Positions 1-8,409 of a stretch of DNA of 64,000 nt are shown in pieces. Each line of letters opens with the position of its first letter. The stretch's first letter is position 1. The DNA comes from Chitinophaga pollutisoli (GTDB lineage: Bacteria > Bacteroidota > Bacteroidia > Chitinophagales > Chitinophagaceae): the NCBI RefSeq assembly GCF_038396755.1, contig NZ_CP149822.1:4494001-4558000 (forward strand), written 5' to 3'. The translations under genes and the position numbers were made by a program. The notes below the pieces were generated by a model. It had not been told where the DNA came from, made no database searches, and saw only the letters and a program-made list of their open reading frames with translations.

Positions 1-255
1 GAGGATTACGCCGATGAATGCCGAGCTGCCGGCGCCGGTGAGGATGATTTCGAGGTCGGGGTGGCGGAAGACGCCGTTCAGGAATTGCTGGATCGAATCC
101 CGGCGGCTTTGGACGAGTTGCCAGGTGTTCTCCCAAAGTTGGGGTTGTTGGTGGATTTCCCGGGCTGTAAGGCCGCCGCGCAGTTCCTGCCATTCTTTAC
201 CCGGCCTTCCGAATATCAGCTGTTCTTCTATTTGATCTGCATGGCTGCTGGCCAT
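1..255 (-). CDS. AgaS-like SIS-domain sugar isomerase, N-terminal part (runs off the window)
   Basis: The minus strand is open from an ATG at 255-253 to the window edge, giving 85 residues. They start MASSHADQIEEQLIFGRPGK and end with LTGAGSSAFIG, the glycine-rich start of a SIS (sugar isomerase) domain in the form typical of AgaS, the tagatose/galactosamine-6-phosphate aldose-ketose isomerase-deaminase family. It is divergent from a DeoR-type repressor, as AgaS genes often are in amino-sugar loci. A good promoter lies upstream on the same strand (300-330). Family membership is fairly secure from the motif and the neighbour. The exact substrate cannot be told from 85 residues. Confidence 0.8.
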   Translation of the reverse strand, partial: MASSHADQIEEQLIFGRPGKEWQELRGGLTAREIHQQPQLWENTWQLVQSRRDSIQQFLNGVFRHPDLEIILTGAGSSAFIGVIL

Positions 256-281
256 AGGTTTATTTTTTCTTGTTATGCTAA

Positions 282-405
282 TTTCGTTTCGTTTCGTAAC
301 AAATGTATAAATTGTAAAACCTTTTGCAAAATTTATTTAATCTTATTTTTCGTTTTTGTTTCTATTTTTTTCTTATTTTTCCACAATATTTTTTCATTTC
401 ATTAT
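282..405. promoter_or_regulatory. Three TTTC-R-TTT-type repeats, candidate AgaR/DeoR operators
   Basis: The AT-rich divergent region holds TTTCGTTTCGTTTCGT (282-297), TTTCGTTTTTGTTTC (348-362) and TTTCATTTCATTAT (392-405). They resemble the TTTCRTTTYRTTTY-like site I recall for E. coli AgaR. The first lies at the expected transcription start of the agaS-like gene, so repression by the adjacent DeoR-family protein is a natural inference. Confidence 0.55.
300..330 (-). promoter_or_regulatory. Bacteroidota-type promoter for the agaS-like gene
   Basis: Read on the minus strand, TTTG (330-327) and TACATTTG (307-300) are separated by 19 bases, which fits the TTTG-N19-TAnnTTTG consensus of the primary Bacteroidota sigma factor. 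The ATG follows about 45 bases downstream. Confidence 0.65.
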
Positions 406-430
406 AAAACGGTAATATTATCGGGGTGTA

Positions 431-1270
431 ATGAAAGCGTTCCGCCAGCGGCGGGACCGTGAAAAAATCCAGAACGCATCTAAAATTGTTAAGGTGGACT
501 TAAAGAAAAACTCTACGGTAGGCCGCAGGGCCGTTATTCTCGAGAAGCTGGAAAAGCACGGACAGGTGGATGTGCCGTCGCTGGCTTCCGAACTGCTGGT
601 CAGCGAAGTGACTATCCGTAACGATCTCATCAGGCTCGAGCAGAAGAACATGCTCATCAGGGCCCGCGGAGGCGCGATCAAAATCGATCGTGTAGGCATG
701 GATGTGGCTTTGTCCGACAAGAACAAGCAGCACCTCGACGAAAAGAAGCGGATTGGGAAAGCGGCTGCGGCATTGGTGGAAGACGGGGATACCATCATTC
801 TCGATTCCGGTACCACCACCATGGAGATCGCCCGGAACCTGGGGCATGTGCAAGACCTTACCGTGATCACCAACGCGCTGAACGTCGCCAACCAGATGGC
901 CGACCATCAGAATGCCAACGTAATCATTCCCGGCGGCTTCCTGCGTAAAAACTCCCTGAGCCTCGTTGGCGGCGCAGCGGAGGAAAACTTCAAGAACTTT
1001 TTCTGCGATAAATTATTTCTCGCTGTCGATGGCTTCAGCAGCGACCACGGGCTTTCCACGCCCAACGTCGAAGAAGCCCACCTGAACCGCGTGATGATCG
1101 GCATGTCCAAGCAAGTTGTTGTGGTGGCCGATTCCAGCAAGTTCCACCGCAGGAGCTTTGCTTTCATTTCTCCCGTCAGTGAAGTGGATATTGTGGTAAC
1201 CGATTCCGAAATCCCCGCGGAAGACCGGAAAAAACTGGAGAATGCAGGCATCACGGTGATTATCGTCTAG
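431..1270 (+). CDS. DeoR/GlpR-family transcriptional repressor (AgaR-like)
   Basis: The 279-residue protein has an N-terminal DeoR winged helix-turn-helix (around residues 32-85, with RRAVILEKLEKHG and SEVTIRNDLIRLEQ) and a C-terminal DeoRC sugar-phosphate sensor domain with the usual DSGTTTMEIARNL, VITNALNVA and GG..R motifs. DeoR-family repressors bind tandem operators and are released by a phosphorylated sugar. It is divergent from an AgaS-like isomerase, with TTTCRTTTCR-type repeats between them, so control of amino-sugar catabolism is likely. The N-terminal 25 residues before KKNSTVGRR are basic and not typical of the family. A GTG about 20 codons further in could be the true start, but no other ATG exists before the helix-turn-helix. 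Confidence 0.9.
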   Translation: MKAFRQRRDREKIQNASKIVKVDLKKNSTVGRRAVILEKLEKHGQVDVPSLASELLVSEVTIRNDLIRLEQKNMLIRARGGAIKIDRVGMDVALSDKNKQHLDEKKRIGKAAAALVEDGDTIILDSGTTTMEIARNLGHVQDLTVITNALNVANQMADHQNANVIIPGGFLRKNSLSLVGGAAEENFKNFFCDKLFLAVDGFSSDHGLSTPNVEEAHLNRVMIGMSKQVVVVADSSKFHRRSFAFISPVSEVDIVVTDSEIPAEDRKKLENAGITVIIV

Positions 1271-1297
1271 CTTTCAATTCCTTTAAAATTCCACAGG

Positions 1298-2158
1298 TTG
1301 AAAATTAAAACCTGGCAGCTCTACACCCTGATCACAACGTTGTTTTGGGGCGTATGGGGAGCCTTTATCGAAATTCCGGAGAAAAACGGTTTTCCGGCCA
1401 CGTTAGGATACGCCGTTTGGGCGCTTACCATGATCCCCTGTGCCATCGTAGCCTTATCGGTAACCGGCTGGAGAGTCAATACCGACGCACGGTCTGTCTT
1501 TAACGGCGGCATCGTGGGGCTCTCCGGCGCGGGCGGGCAGCTTATCCTTTTCCAGGCACTGCGCGACGGCCCCGCCTACATCGTTTTTCCCATCATCTCG
1601 TTGTACCCCGTGATCACCGTGCTGTTGTCTGTTTTCTACCTCGGCGAGCGCACCGGCCGCCGCCATTGGATCGGCATCGGGATCGCGCTACTGGCAATTC
1701 TCCTGCTTTCCTACATGCCGCCATCGGCCACCCATGCCCGCGGATGGCAATGGCTCGTCCTCGCTATCGGCGTGTTCCTGCTCTGGGGCGTTCAGGCATT
1801 CGTGATGAAGAAAGCCAACGCCACGATGAGCGCCGAAAGTATTTTCTTTTACATGATGGTAAGCGGCGTGATGCTGATCCCCATTGCCATCTGGATGACC
1901 GATTGGAGCAAGCCCGTGAACTGGGGATGGAAAGGCCCGGGCCTCGCCGTCGTGATTCAGGTGCTCAATGCCATCGGCGCGCTGACGCTCGTGTACGCGA
2001 TGCGGTATGGCAAAGCGATCATCGTGACGCCGGCCACAGCCCTCGCGCCGGTGATCACCATCATCCTGTCGCTGCTGCTGTACGGCGTGGTGCCTTCCAT
2101 TGTTATCATCACCGGCTTATGCCTGGCCGTCATCGCGATTTATCTGTTGGCGGAATAA
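1298..2158 (+). CDS. EamA/DMT-family transporter
   Basis: The 286-residue protein is almost entirely hydrophobic, with about ten predicted membrane helices in two EamA repeats, the drug/metabolite transporter fold. It starts at TTG (1298) directly before MKIKTWQLYTLITTLFWGVW; no ATG serves that N-terminus. It follows the DeoR regulator by 27 bases on the same strand, so the two may be co-transcribed and the cargo may be a sugar or amino-sugar, but that is inference. A strong terminator follows at 2177. Confidence 0.85.
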   Translation: MKIKTWQLYTLITTLFWGVWGAFIEIPEKNGFPATLGYAVWALTMIPCAIVALSVTGWRVNTDARSVFNGGIVGLSGAGGQLILFQALRDGPAYIVFPIISLYPVITVLLSVFYLGERTGRRHWIGIGIALLAILLLSYMPPSATHARGWQWLVLAIGVFLLWGVQAFVMKKANATMSAESIFFYMMVSGVMLIPIAIWMTDWSKPVNWGWKGPGLAVVIQVLNAIGALTLVYAMRYGKAIIVTPATALAPVITIILSLLLYGVVPSIVIITGLCLAVIAIYLLAE

Positions 2159-2174
2159 CTGGGAACACCTGATA

Positions 2175-2290
2175 CGGGGCTGACCAAAAAGTAATGGTCA
2201 GCCCTTTTTTATTCGGGTACCTGATGGAAGCCGAATATCGTTTACACGATTCTCAGCGCCTTCATCTGACCTTTTTTTGGTCAACCCCCG
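2175..2290. repeat. Intergenic repeat element with terminal inverted repeats, copy A
   Basis: About 115 bases bounded by CGGGGCTGACCAAAAAG (2175-2191) and its near-complement ending at about 2290. The interior has CCTGATGGAAG and TCGTTTACACGATTCTCA. A homologous element lies at 50596-50706 with matching ends and the same interior motifs, which makes this a dispersed non-coding repeat (MITE-like or structured). No coding capacity is visible. Confidence 0.55.
2177..2210 (+). terminator. Rho-independent terminator after the EamA gene
   Basis: Nine-base stem GGGCTGACC (2177-2185) / GGTCAGCCC (2196-2204) followed by six T. It forms the left part of repeat copy A. Confidence 0.8.
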
Positions 2291-2303
2291 TATGTCGAAT
2301 GCA

Positions 2304-3164
2304 TCAGTAATGAAAGGTATGCTCGACGGTCCTGTTCAGTTGAGGATCGCCGATATAGGTCACCTGCGCACGGCGGAAAGTCAGTTTTTCCTGCTGGATG
2401 GTGTAATTCAGCTCCCACCGCCGGATCAGCGTTTCCGTTCCGCCGGCGGGTTTCGTGTGCTCGGTGAAACGCGAGGGCATGCGGTCGAGGTGGAATAGCA
2501 GGGGCACATTGAACAGCTCGTAGTTTTCCAGGTCCATCTCGGATTCGGAGAAAATCCATGGGCTGAACAGGAAAGGATCGCTCCAGGCTTCGATGCGGAT
2601 GATGCGCACGTGGCCGTTGGGCTGGGTGTTGGTGATAACGGTGGGGCGTTTGCTGGCATCCCAGGCGTAGGTTACTTCCTGCTGCAGCTGTTCGCCGGCT
2701 TCGTTATACAGGTAATACCGAATGCGCGCCACGGTACCATCGGCATTATAGGTAAAGTAGTAATTTCTGCCGGTGGGATTGATGAGGTGGCGGCTGGTAA
2801 TGCGGTCAACTTTGCCGTCCTTGAAAACGTAAACGCCTTCTGAAAGAGAGTTCTGCGTGGAAATGCGCGACAGCATCCCGTTGTCGTAATGAAAGTCGAC
2901 GGCCGTTTCGGCCTGCGTGGCAGGGTTGACGGCCGAATATTTTTTCAATGAACTATCCGCATTCCATTGGTAATTGATGCGAAAATTCCCTCCCGGCACC
3001 AGGGATATGTCGCAGGCTTTCAACAGGTAGCCTTTCACTACTTTGGTGATGTTGGCGACCGGCGCCGGCGGCGGCGGTTCGTCCGGTTTCGGGGGATCGG
3101 ATTTTTTTGAGCAGCTGAATATGAAAATAGCTGCGAAGAGTAACAAGAGGTTGCTGGTTTTCAT
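2304..3164 (-). CDS. Hypothetical lipoprotein, proline-rich linker
   Basis: The 286-residue protein begins with a lipoprotein signal peptide (MKTSNLLLLFAAIFIFSCSK, lipobox Cys near residue 18), then a charged, proline-rich linker (residues 20-36) typical of surface-anchored Bacteroidota lipoproteins. The rest is rich in aromatic residues and short YxYxADGTVARIRY-like stretches that suggest beta-strands, as in RHS-like or DUF4595-like proteins. I do not recognise a catalytic motif. It is convergent with the EamA gene and divergent from the helicase gene. Function unknown. Confidence 0.75.
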   Translation of the reverse strand: MKTSNLLLLFAAIFIFSCSKKSDPPKPDEPPPPAPVANITKVVKGYLLKACDISLVPGGNFRINYQWNADSSLKKYSAVNPATQAETAVDFHYDNGMLSRISTQNSLSEGVYVFKDGKVDRITSRHLINPTGRNYYFTYNADGTVARIRYYLYNEAGEQLQQEVTYAWDASKRPTVITNTQPNGHVRIIRIEAWSDPFLFSPWIFSESEMDLENYELFNVPLLFHLDRMPSRFTEHTKPAGGTETLIRRWELNYTIQQEKLTFRRAQVTYIGDPQLNRTVEHTFHY

Positions 3165-3304
3165 TCAAAACATGGATTAAAGTAGCCGAATCTACCCTTT
3201 CCCTGAGGGTAAACCAAGGCATTTCGGACGGAGCGGAAATAATCGCCGCCGGGATGTATAACAAACATAACTAATGCAAAATAGCTGCATTGCCGGATTT
3301 TCCG

Positions 3305-3312
3305 TATCTTTG
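3305..3312 (+). promoter_or_regulatory. -7 element (TATCTTTG) of the helicase gene
   Basis: TATCTTTG matches TAnnTTTG exactly. No TTTG stands at the expected distance upstream, so only the -7 box is claimed. It implies an untranslated leader of about 90 bases before the TTG start at 3409, which is common for RNA-helicase genes with post-transcriptional control. Confidence 0.45.
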
Positions 3313-3408
3313 TAAAGTTTTTTTATGCTCCTGGAAATACAATTCGAGCTTTCCTTCTCTTTAATTTGACATCCAGGATGTTATCAATCTTACATTAAAT
3401 CATATCAT

Positions 3409-4677
3409 TTGTCATTCGAGAAATTAGGCCTCATTACACCCATATTACGCGCACTGGAAACACAAGGCTATACTACACCTACTCCCATCCAGGAACAGGC
3501 GATCCCCGTTGTGCTGGAAAAGCGTGACCTGCTGGCGTGCGCCCAGACGGGTACCGGAAAAACCGCGGCATTCGCTATTCCGATCCTGCAGCTTTTGTAC
3601 AAGGAAAAACAGGCCGCCCAGGCGCCCGACCGTCATATCAAAACGCTCATTCTCACGCCTACCCGCGAATTGGCTATCCAGATCGCGGAGAATATCCGTG
3701 ACTATGGCGTTCATACAGGCATCCGTCATCTCGTGATCTTCGGCGGCGTGTCCGCCCAGGCGCAGATCGATGGGCTGAAGCGCGGCACCGATATCCTCAT
3801 CGCCACGCCCGGCCGCCTGCTTGATTTATGGCAACAGGGCCACATCAACCTGCACTACATCCGCCAGTTCGTGCTCGACGAAGCCGACCGGATGCTCGAC
3901 ATGGGCTTCATTCACGACGTAAAACGCGTGATCACCAAGCTCCCGCAGAAAAGGCAAACCCTGTTCTTCTCCGCCACCATGCCCGACGAAATCGCCGGTC
4001 TGGCCAATTCCATCCTTTCCAACCCGGAAAAAGTAGCCGTAACGCCCGTTTCCTCCACTGCGGAAAAAGTGGAACAAAAGCTCTACTACACCGATAAGGC
4101 CAGCAAACGCAAGTTGCTGGTGCATGTGCTGAAAGACCCCTCCATCGTGAGCGCTCTCGTCTTCACCCGCACCAAGCACGGTGCCGATCGTGTAGCCAAG
4201 GAACTGAACAAGGCAGACGTAACCGCCAGCGCCATCCATGGCGACAAATCCCAAAACTCGCGTCAGCGCGCCCTCACCGATTTCAAGGCGGGCCGCATCC
4301 GGGTACTGGTGGCTACCGACATCGCCGCCCGCGGTATTGATGTCGACAACCTGTCGCATGTCATCAACTTCGAAATCCCTAACGTGCCCGAAACCTACGT
4401 GCACCGTATCGGCCGTACCGGTCGCGGCGGCGCCAGCGGTATCGCGCTTTCGTTCTGCGAAGACGAAGAAAGGCCGTATGTGAAAGACATCGTGAAGCTG
4501 ATCAAGCAGCAGATCCCCGTTGTCAGCGATCATCCGTTCCCTGCTGCGGAAGGGCCCGCTCCCGAAGCGCCCGCCGTTCAGTTGCGCCAGTCATCCTCCC
4601 AACAGGGGGCTGGCCGTAAAAACCAGCAGAAGCGGAAATGGCACGGCCGCCCGCAACAAAACAAACAGAAAATCTAA
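3409..4677 (+). CDS. rhlE: DEAD-box ATP-dependent RNA helicase, RhlE type
   Basis: The 422-residue protein has all DEAD-box motifs in order: Q motif (PTPIQEQAIP), motif I AQTGTGKT (45-52), PTRELA, TPGR, DEAD (157-160), SAT, RGIDV and HRIGRTGR (332-339). A short basic, Gln-rich tail from about residue 385 is like the RhlE tail. Such helicases remodel RNA in ribosome assembly and mRNA decay in the cytoplasm. The start is TTG at 3409 (MSFEKLGL matches the family N-terminus); no upstream ATG in frame fits. A shared terminator follows. The subfamily is confident; the symbol is by similarity. Confidence 0.92.
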   Translation: MSFEKLGLITPILRALETQGYTTPTPIQEQAIPVVLEKRDLLACAQTGTGKTAAFAIPILQLLYKEKQAAQAPDRHIKTLILTPTRELAIQIAENIRDYGVHTGIRHLVIFGGVSAQAQIDGLKRGTDILIATPGRLLDLWQQGHINLHYIRQFVLDEADRMLDMGFIHDVKRVITKLPQKRQTLFFSATMPDEIAGLANSILSNPEKVAVTPVSSTAEKVEQKLYYTDKASKRKLLVHVLKDPSIVSALVFTRTKHGADRVAKELNKADVTASAIHGDKSQNSRQRALTDFKAGRIRVLVATDIAARGIDVDNLSHVINFEIPNVPETYVHRIGRTGRGGASGIALSFCEDEERPYVKDIVKLIKQQIPVVSDHPFPAAEGPAPEAPAVQLRQSSSQQGAGRKNQQKRKWHGRPQQNKQKI

Positions 4678-4699
4678 CACGCTCCGTGTTGAAATATGA

Positions 4700-4739
4700 C
4701 GACCGGTATCCCGCACACGCAGGATACCGGTCGCTTTTT
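4700..4739. terminator. Bidirectional terminator between convergent genes
   Basis: Perfect 12-base stem CGACCGGTATCC (4700-4711) / GGATACCGGTCG (4722-4733), then CTTTTT on the plus strand. It sits between the ends of the helicase and the convergent lipoprotein gene, which stops at 4750. Confidence 0.85.
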
Positions 4740-4749
4740 ATACCGGGCT

Positions 4750-5745
4750 TTACAATTGAACGTGCACATTCGCCTGGTCCCACTCGCCGCGATTGGGCTT
4801 GGGCTTGCTCGCGCCGTTATAACCCGGAACGAAAGCCACGTACCAGGCCTTCGTTCCTTCGTCGTATTGCAGGCCGTAGGTGTCGGAAGAATAGGGGCCG
4901 TGCCTTTTCAACTTCAACACCCTTCCATCCGCCAGTTTCGCCTCGATTTTATAGATTCCGATCGGCAGGTTGTTGATGCTGCAATCGAGGAATTTGTCCC
5001 CGATTCTCTGCCGGATGGTGAATGTCCGTGTTTCGTTGTACAGCATCCCGCCGGCGGGCGTCAGTTTGATGATGATTTCGCCGTTCATCGGCAAGGCGCC
5101 TTCCGGGCTCCAGCGGTCTTCCCATACATCCCAGTTCAGAAAGATGGAACCGCCGAAGTAATTGTTGGAATACCAGGGGCGATGTTGCGCATCGTCGGGA
5201 TCGGCAGTGCCGTAGCTGAGCGCCATCCAGTTTTCCACACCGCCTTTATCGTAGGTGTAAACGCTGGCCGTGCTGTCTGCTGCGAAAAGGCTGATGGGTA
5301 CAGGCTTCCCGACGTAATCGATCACCGCATAAGCGTGCTGGAACTCGGCCGCGCCTTCGAATTCGATCTCATAATAGCCTTTGTCGTTGGTGGTGGTGGT
5401 CACCAGTTGCTGATATCCGGATACTTTTTTAAGCAATCCCAAAGCGGCGCCTTCAATAGGCCGTCCCGATGCGTCGGTGACGTAGCCCCGAACCTTTCGC
5501 GGAATGGCCGGCAGTTTGGGGAAAACGGGGCGCACGGAGGGGAGGCCGCGGAGGGCGATGGCGTAATTGGTATTGGCGTTCATGGAAATCGTGGTGTCGC
5601 CCCGGAGCGGGGGGACGGTTACGACGGTAGGAATGGGGAGTGGTCCGCCGCTGGAATTGTCGGGACCGGCGGGCTTGTCGCCACTTTTGGAGCATGCCAC
5701 GCACGCAGCCAGCGCGGCGCAGGTCATTAAACGGAATCGTTTCAT
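4750..5745 (-). CDS. Lipoprotein with carboxypeptidase-regulatory-like domain
   Basis: Start taken at the ATG at 5745, giving 331 residues that begin with a lipoprotein signal (MKRFRLMTCAALAACVACSK, lipobox Cys at 18). A longer open frame to 5796 exists, but its extra 17 residues destroy the signal peptide. Around residues 83-135, KVRGYVTDASGRPIEGAALGL and a following NDKGYYEIEFEG form a CarboxypepD_reg-like beta-sandwich, common in Bacteroidota surface proteins. The C-terminal part has no motif I recognise. It is probably an envelope protein of unknown role. Confidence 0.75.
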   Translation of the reverse strand: MKRFRLMTCAALAACVACSKSGDKPAGPDNSSGGPLPIPTVVTVPPLRGDTTISMNANTNYAIALRGLPSVRPVFPKLPAIPRKVRGYVTDASGRPIEGAALGLLKKVSGYQQLVTTTTNDKGYYEIEFEGAAEFQHAYAVIDYVGKPVPISLFAADSTASVYTYDKGGVENWMALSYGTADPDDAQHRPWYSNNYFGGSIFLNWDVWEDRWSPEGALPMNGEIIIKLTPAGGMLYNETRTFTIRQRIGDKFLDCSINNLPIGIYKIEAKLADGRVLKLKRHGPYSSDTYGLQYDEGTKAWYVAFVPGYNGASKPKPNRGEWDQANVHVQL

Positions 5746-5961
5746 TTGATGATGATTTGCGCGCAAAAGTACCCGCGCAAACATCTCGGGAAACACGCAT
5801 CAGGGCGGAATGTCGGGGTGGATGGCTGAGAAGATTTTCCGGCTGTTTGAAATGTAATGTATTACGTAAGTACAAACATTACCAGAGGAATGCCGTCAAT
5901 CCCAATCCCGGATCAAAGCTTACGGCGCCTACTTCGATTCCGACCATTACATGCTATAAGT

Positions 5962-5993
5962 TTTGGAAAGAACGGAAATGTTTCGTAATATTG
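5962..5993 (+). promoter_or_regulatory. Candidate promoter of the tRNA-Gln gene
   Basis: TTTG (5962-5965), 20 bases, TAATATTG (5986-5993), one mismatch from TAnnTTTG. The tRNA begins 22 bases later. Confidence 0.5.
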
Positions 5994-6015
5994 CAGCCGT
6001 CTTTACAGACATCCT

Positions 6016-6086
6016 TGCCCAATAGTATAAGGGTAGTACATCAGGTTCTGGTTCTGAGTGTCGTGGTTCGAATCCATGTTGGGCAA
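6016..6086 (+). tRNA. tRNA-Gln (anticodon CTG)
   Basis: A full cloverleaf can be drawn over 71 bases: acceptor TGCCCAA/TTGGGCA, D arm GTAT...GTAC, anticodon stem TCAGG/TCTGA around loop TTCTGGT (anticodon CTG), T arm CGTGG TTCGAAT CCATG, discriminator A at 6086. CCA is not encoded. The 3' end is the insertion site of the island that follows, and no terminator follows it directly. A hairpin terminator sits instead just past the island's far end (12539). Confidence 0.93.
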
Positions 6087-6087
6087 C
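6079..6087 (+). repeat. attL core (tRNA-Gln 3' end)
   Basis: TTGGGCAAC covers the acceptor strand, discriminator base and first flanking base of the tRNA. It repeats at 12521-12529. Short, so on its own it would be weak; the arm repeats and island content support it. Confidence 0.55.
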
Positions 6088-6277
6088 TAAAAAAAGCGAA
6101 CCTTTTTTTATTCTTAATAACTTACTGAAATTCAAACAAGTAAGACAAAAGAATAAAAAAGGTTTTTTTCATTTCTGACCTACTCGTTTCTTCTGCCAAA
6201 TTTTGTTTCCCGCTTATTCTTAGTATCTTACCTATAAGACATTTATTAACTCTGATGTCTAACCGTAAATTTAGTGT

Positions 6278-6303
6278 TGATCTATTTGCACTTTTTTTTG
6301 CAC
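6278..6303 (+). repeat. Left 26-base direct repeat (candidate integrase arm site)
   Basis: Starts TGATCTATTTGCACTTTT and ends TTTGCAC. It matches 12451-12476 at 25 of 26 positions. It holds two TTTGCAC boxes, a pattern expected for an arm-type recombinase site. Confidence 0.6.
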
Positions 6304-6345
6304 TTTGTTTTACGTTTTTTGCCCTCATTTTTATCAAATTCTACT

Positions 6346-7569
6346 ATGAATTTCCCGACGTTTAATGTGGTTTTTAACTACAGAAATGCAAATAACAAGA
6401 ACGGGAAATATTCTATTCATATTCGAATTACGTTTAACCAGAACAGTAAGTATTTTGAAGTAAAAGTACCCAAGAAAGTTGGGAAGCATCAATGGTCTGG
6501 GAAATATGGCAGGTGGGTAAAAAATAATCATGAATTTTCTAACGAAATCAATGAAAAAATTGATTGTACACTTAGAAAGCTTATTGATTTGCAGAAAAGA
6601 TATTTTTCCAATTGCAAACAACTCACTTTTACCGACATATTCAGAGAACTGCGAGGCGAATATAGCGGCGATAATTTCAATGTATACTTTTCAAAAGTGA
6701 TAAAAGATCCGCCGGAACTCCTTGTTGCTGGAACACTCAAAAGATACGAAGCCGCATTGCTTGTACTCCAGAAATTCAATTCAAATCTGGACTTTCATGA
6801 ATTAACTACGGAGTTGTTTATGAGGCTCAAAAAATTTGCACGCGAAAAATTGAGCTTGTCCGCATCAACTATACGAGGTTATTTTAATGTCTATAAAAAA
6901 GTTGTCTATTGGGCAAGGTTGCAAGGTCAAATTAATCGAGAACATGAAAGGCAACTTTTTATTGGTGTTAAACACAAAATGATAAAACCTAAAAAGGAAT
7001 ACTTAGAGGTGCATGAAATTATTGCCTGGAAGAAATACGAGTTTTTGTCAAACGAAGTAGTGTATGAAAGGGACCGGGATATGTTTCTTCTTTTGATTTA
7101 TTCTGGGTTGTATTATAGTGATCTAAAAAAATTAAGAAAAGAAGATTTAAGAGAAGATCATCAATTTGGATATTACCTGTATACCAAGCGACGAAAGAAT
7201 GATAATTTTTCAATCATCCCACTTTGGAAATTTCCACATGCTATCGAAATCTTAAATTCATATAAGGAAACAGACAAAAAAGTGCCATTCTTGTTGAAGA
7301 GAGAATTTCTCAAAGAGGATCAGGTTTTCAATAGAAATTTGAAGGTTATTTCGGGGCCAAAGATGTTAGACTGGAACAGAAAGGTCATCAACAAAATGGG
7401 GCGATTCACGAATTCACAGTTGTAAATAAGGTATGGTGTACAACGCCCTGTATTGTCTCGAATGTTAGGACATGAAAAGGAGGAAACTACGAGTGCTTAT
7501 TATGAGATAAGCCTGACAGAGATAATAGAAGGAATAAAAGATGTTGATTTTAGAAAAGTCGGGTTGTAG
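6346..7569 (+). pseudogene. Tyrosine recombinase (integrase) pseudogene
   Basis: The first 360 residues (start ATG 6346, MNFPTFNVVFNYRN) have the N-terminal arm-binding domain, the SAM-like core-binding domain and the start of the catalytic domain of Bacteroidota phage-type integrases. An in-frame TAA stops it at 7425. Reading on in the same frame restores YGVQRPVLSRMLGHE and AYYEISL, the end of the catalytic domain with the box GH and the nucleophile Tyr, stopping at 7569. The HxxRH box that should lie before YGV is missing, so a short deletion accompanies the stop. The usual first catalytic Arg (in GLR-YSD) is Tyr here; some Bacteroidota integrases also lack that Arg. The protein is very unlikely to be active. 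Confidence 0.8.
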
Positions 7570-7632
7570 TGAATTTGCACTTCCTTAAGTGACAACACGT
7601 TTTTTAAGAAGATTCTACCTCAATCTACAAAA

Positions 7633-8409
7633 TTAACTCCATAGACAAGAGACAAGTCCATTGCCTGATACTTTATAAGATTGCTCGTATAACTCCGCAT
7701 TGGGTTCATACCGTAGCCTCCAAGAATCAGGAAACCAATCCATGGCTTTTACCTTCTCAGGTGCCTGCTCAATACGACCATATTTAAAATAGTCGCCCGC
7801 AACCGTGAAAGCAGGTACAGGGGAACCATACTCAAGAAACTTATAAGGAAAGTCATCAGATTCCTGCTTCCATCTGATTATTCCATCCTCCATAAAAACA
7901 ACCATCACCGGATAGTTACCTTGATTCACAAAACGAAGAAAGCAGGCCAATATAGATACTCCGAAGAAATTACTCATTTCCTGTATGAAGCCAAGATTTA
8001 ATCGGTTTCCAATAGTTTTAGTTTTGAATAGCGAAGCAGGCATCAACAATTCAGCAGCAAAACGGTTAGCTTCTTTTTCTTGTGGACCTGTAGCATACCA
8101 TTCTGTCAATGTTTTATGGGTGTCAGAGTAAAGGTGGGATAGATGTTTGTGGCATTGGAAATGTCCAATTTCATGGGCAATAACAAAATTTTTTCTTCCA
8201 GGGTGAGTGATGTTATCACGAATAGATATTATGCCTGAATTGCCTTTCATTAGTATGCGCCCGTCCGCACCCTTCATTGGGACCTCCTTCACTATCAGCC
8301 CAAGTGAGTTAGCTATCTCCTCCACAGAAAAGTCAGATGGACGCGCCCATCCTATATTTGCATGAAGGCTTATTGCAGCGTGCTCAGGGCTGATCATCGA
8401 GTGTATCAT
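7633..8409 (-). CDS. ImmA/IrrE-family metallopeptidase
   Basis: The protein of about 258 residues has the zinc-protease motif HEIGH (about 79-83) and the downstream third ligand in EKEANRFAAELLMP (about 111-124), both diagnostic for ImmA/IrrE (Peptidase_M78). Such proteases cut repressors or other regulators after a stress signal; CapP of some CBASS loci belongs to the same family. The gene overlaps the end of the upstream small-protein gene. The start may be the ATG at 8409 or at 8397; an in-frame TTG at 8412 is also possible. It is the last gene of a leftward three-gene set opposite the CBASS operon, so control of defence is an inference from position. Confidence 0.88.
   Translation of the reverse strand: MIHSMISPEHAAISLHANIGWARPSDFSVEEIANSLGLIVKEVPMKGADGRILMKGNSGIISIRDNITHPGRKNFVIAHEIGHFQCHKHLSHLYSDTHKTLTEWYATGPQEKEANRFAAELLMPASLFKTKTIGNRLNLGFIQEMSNFFGVSILACFLRFVNQGNYPVMVVFMEDGIIRWKQESDDFPYKFLEYGSPVPAFTVAGDYFKYGRIEQAPEKVKAMDWFPDSWRLRYEPNAELYEQSYKVSGNGLVSCLWS

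Noticed and set aside
5746..5961. Small genes between the lipoprotein and the tRNA
   Set aside because: Frames here are short, lack ribosome sites and show no protein-like composition.
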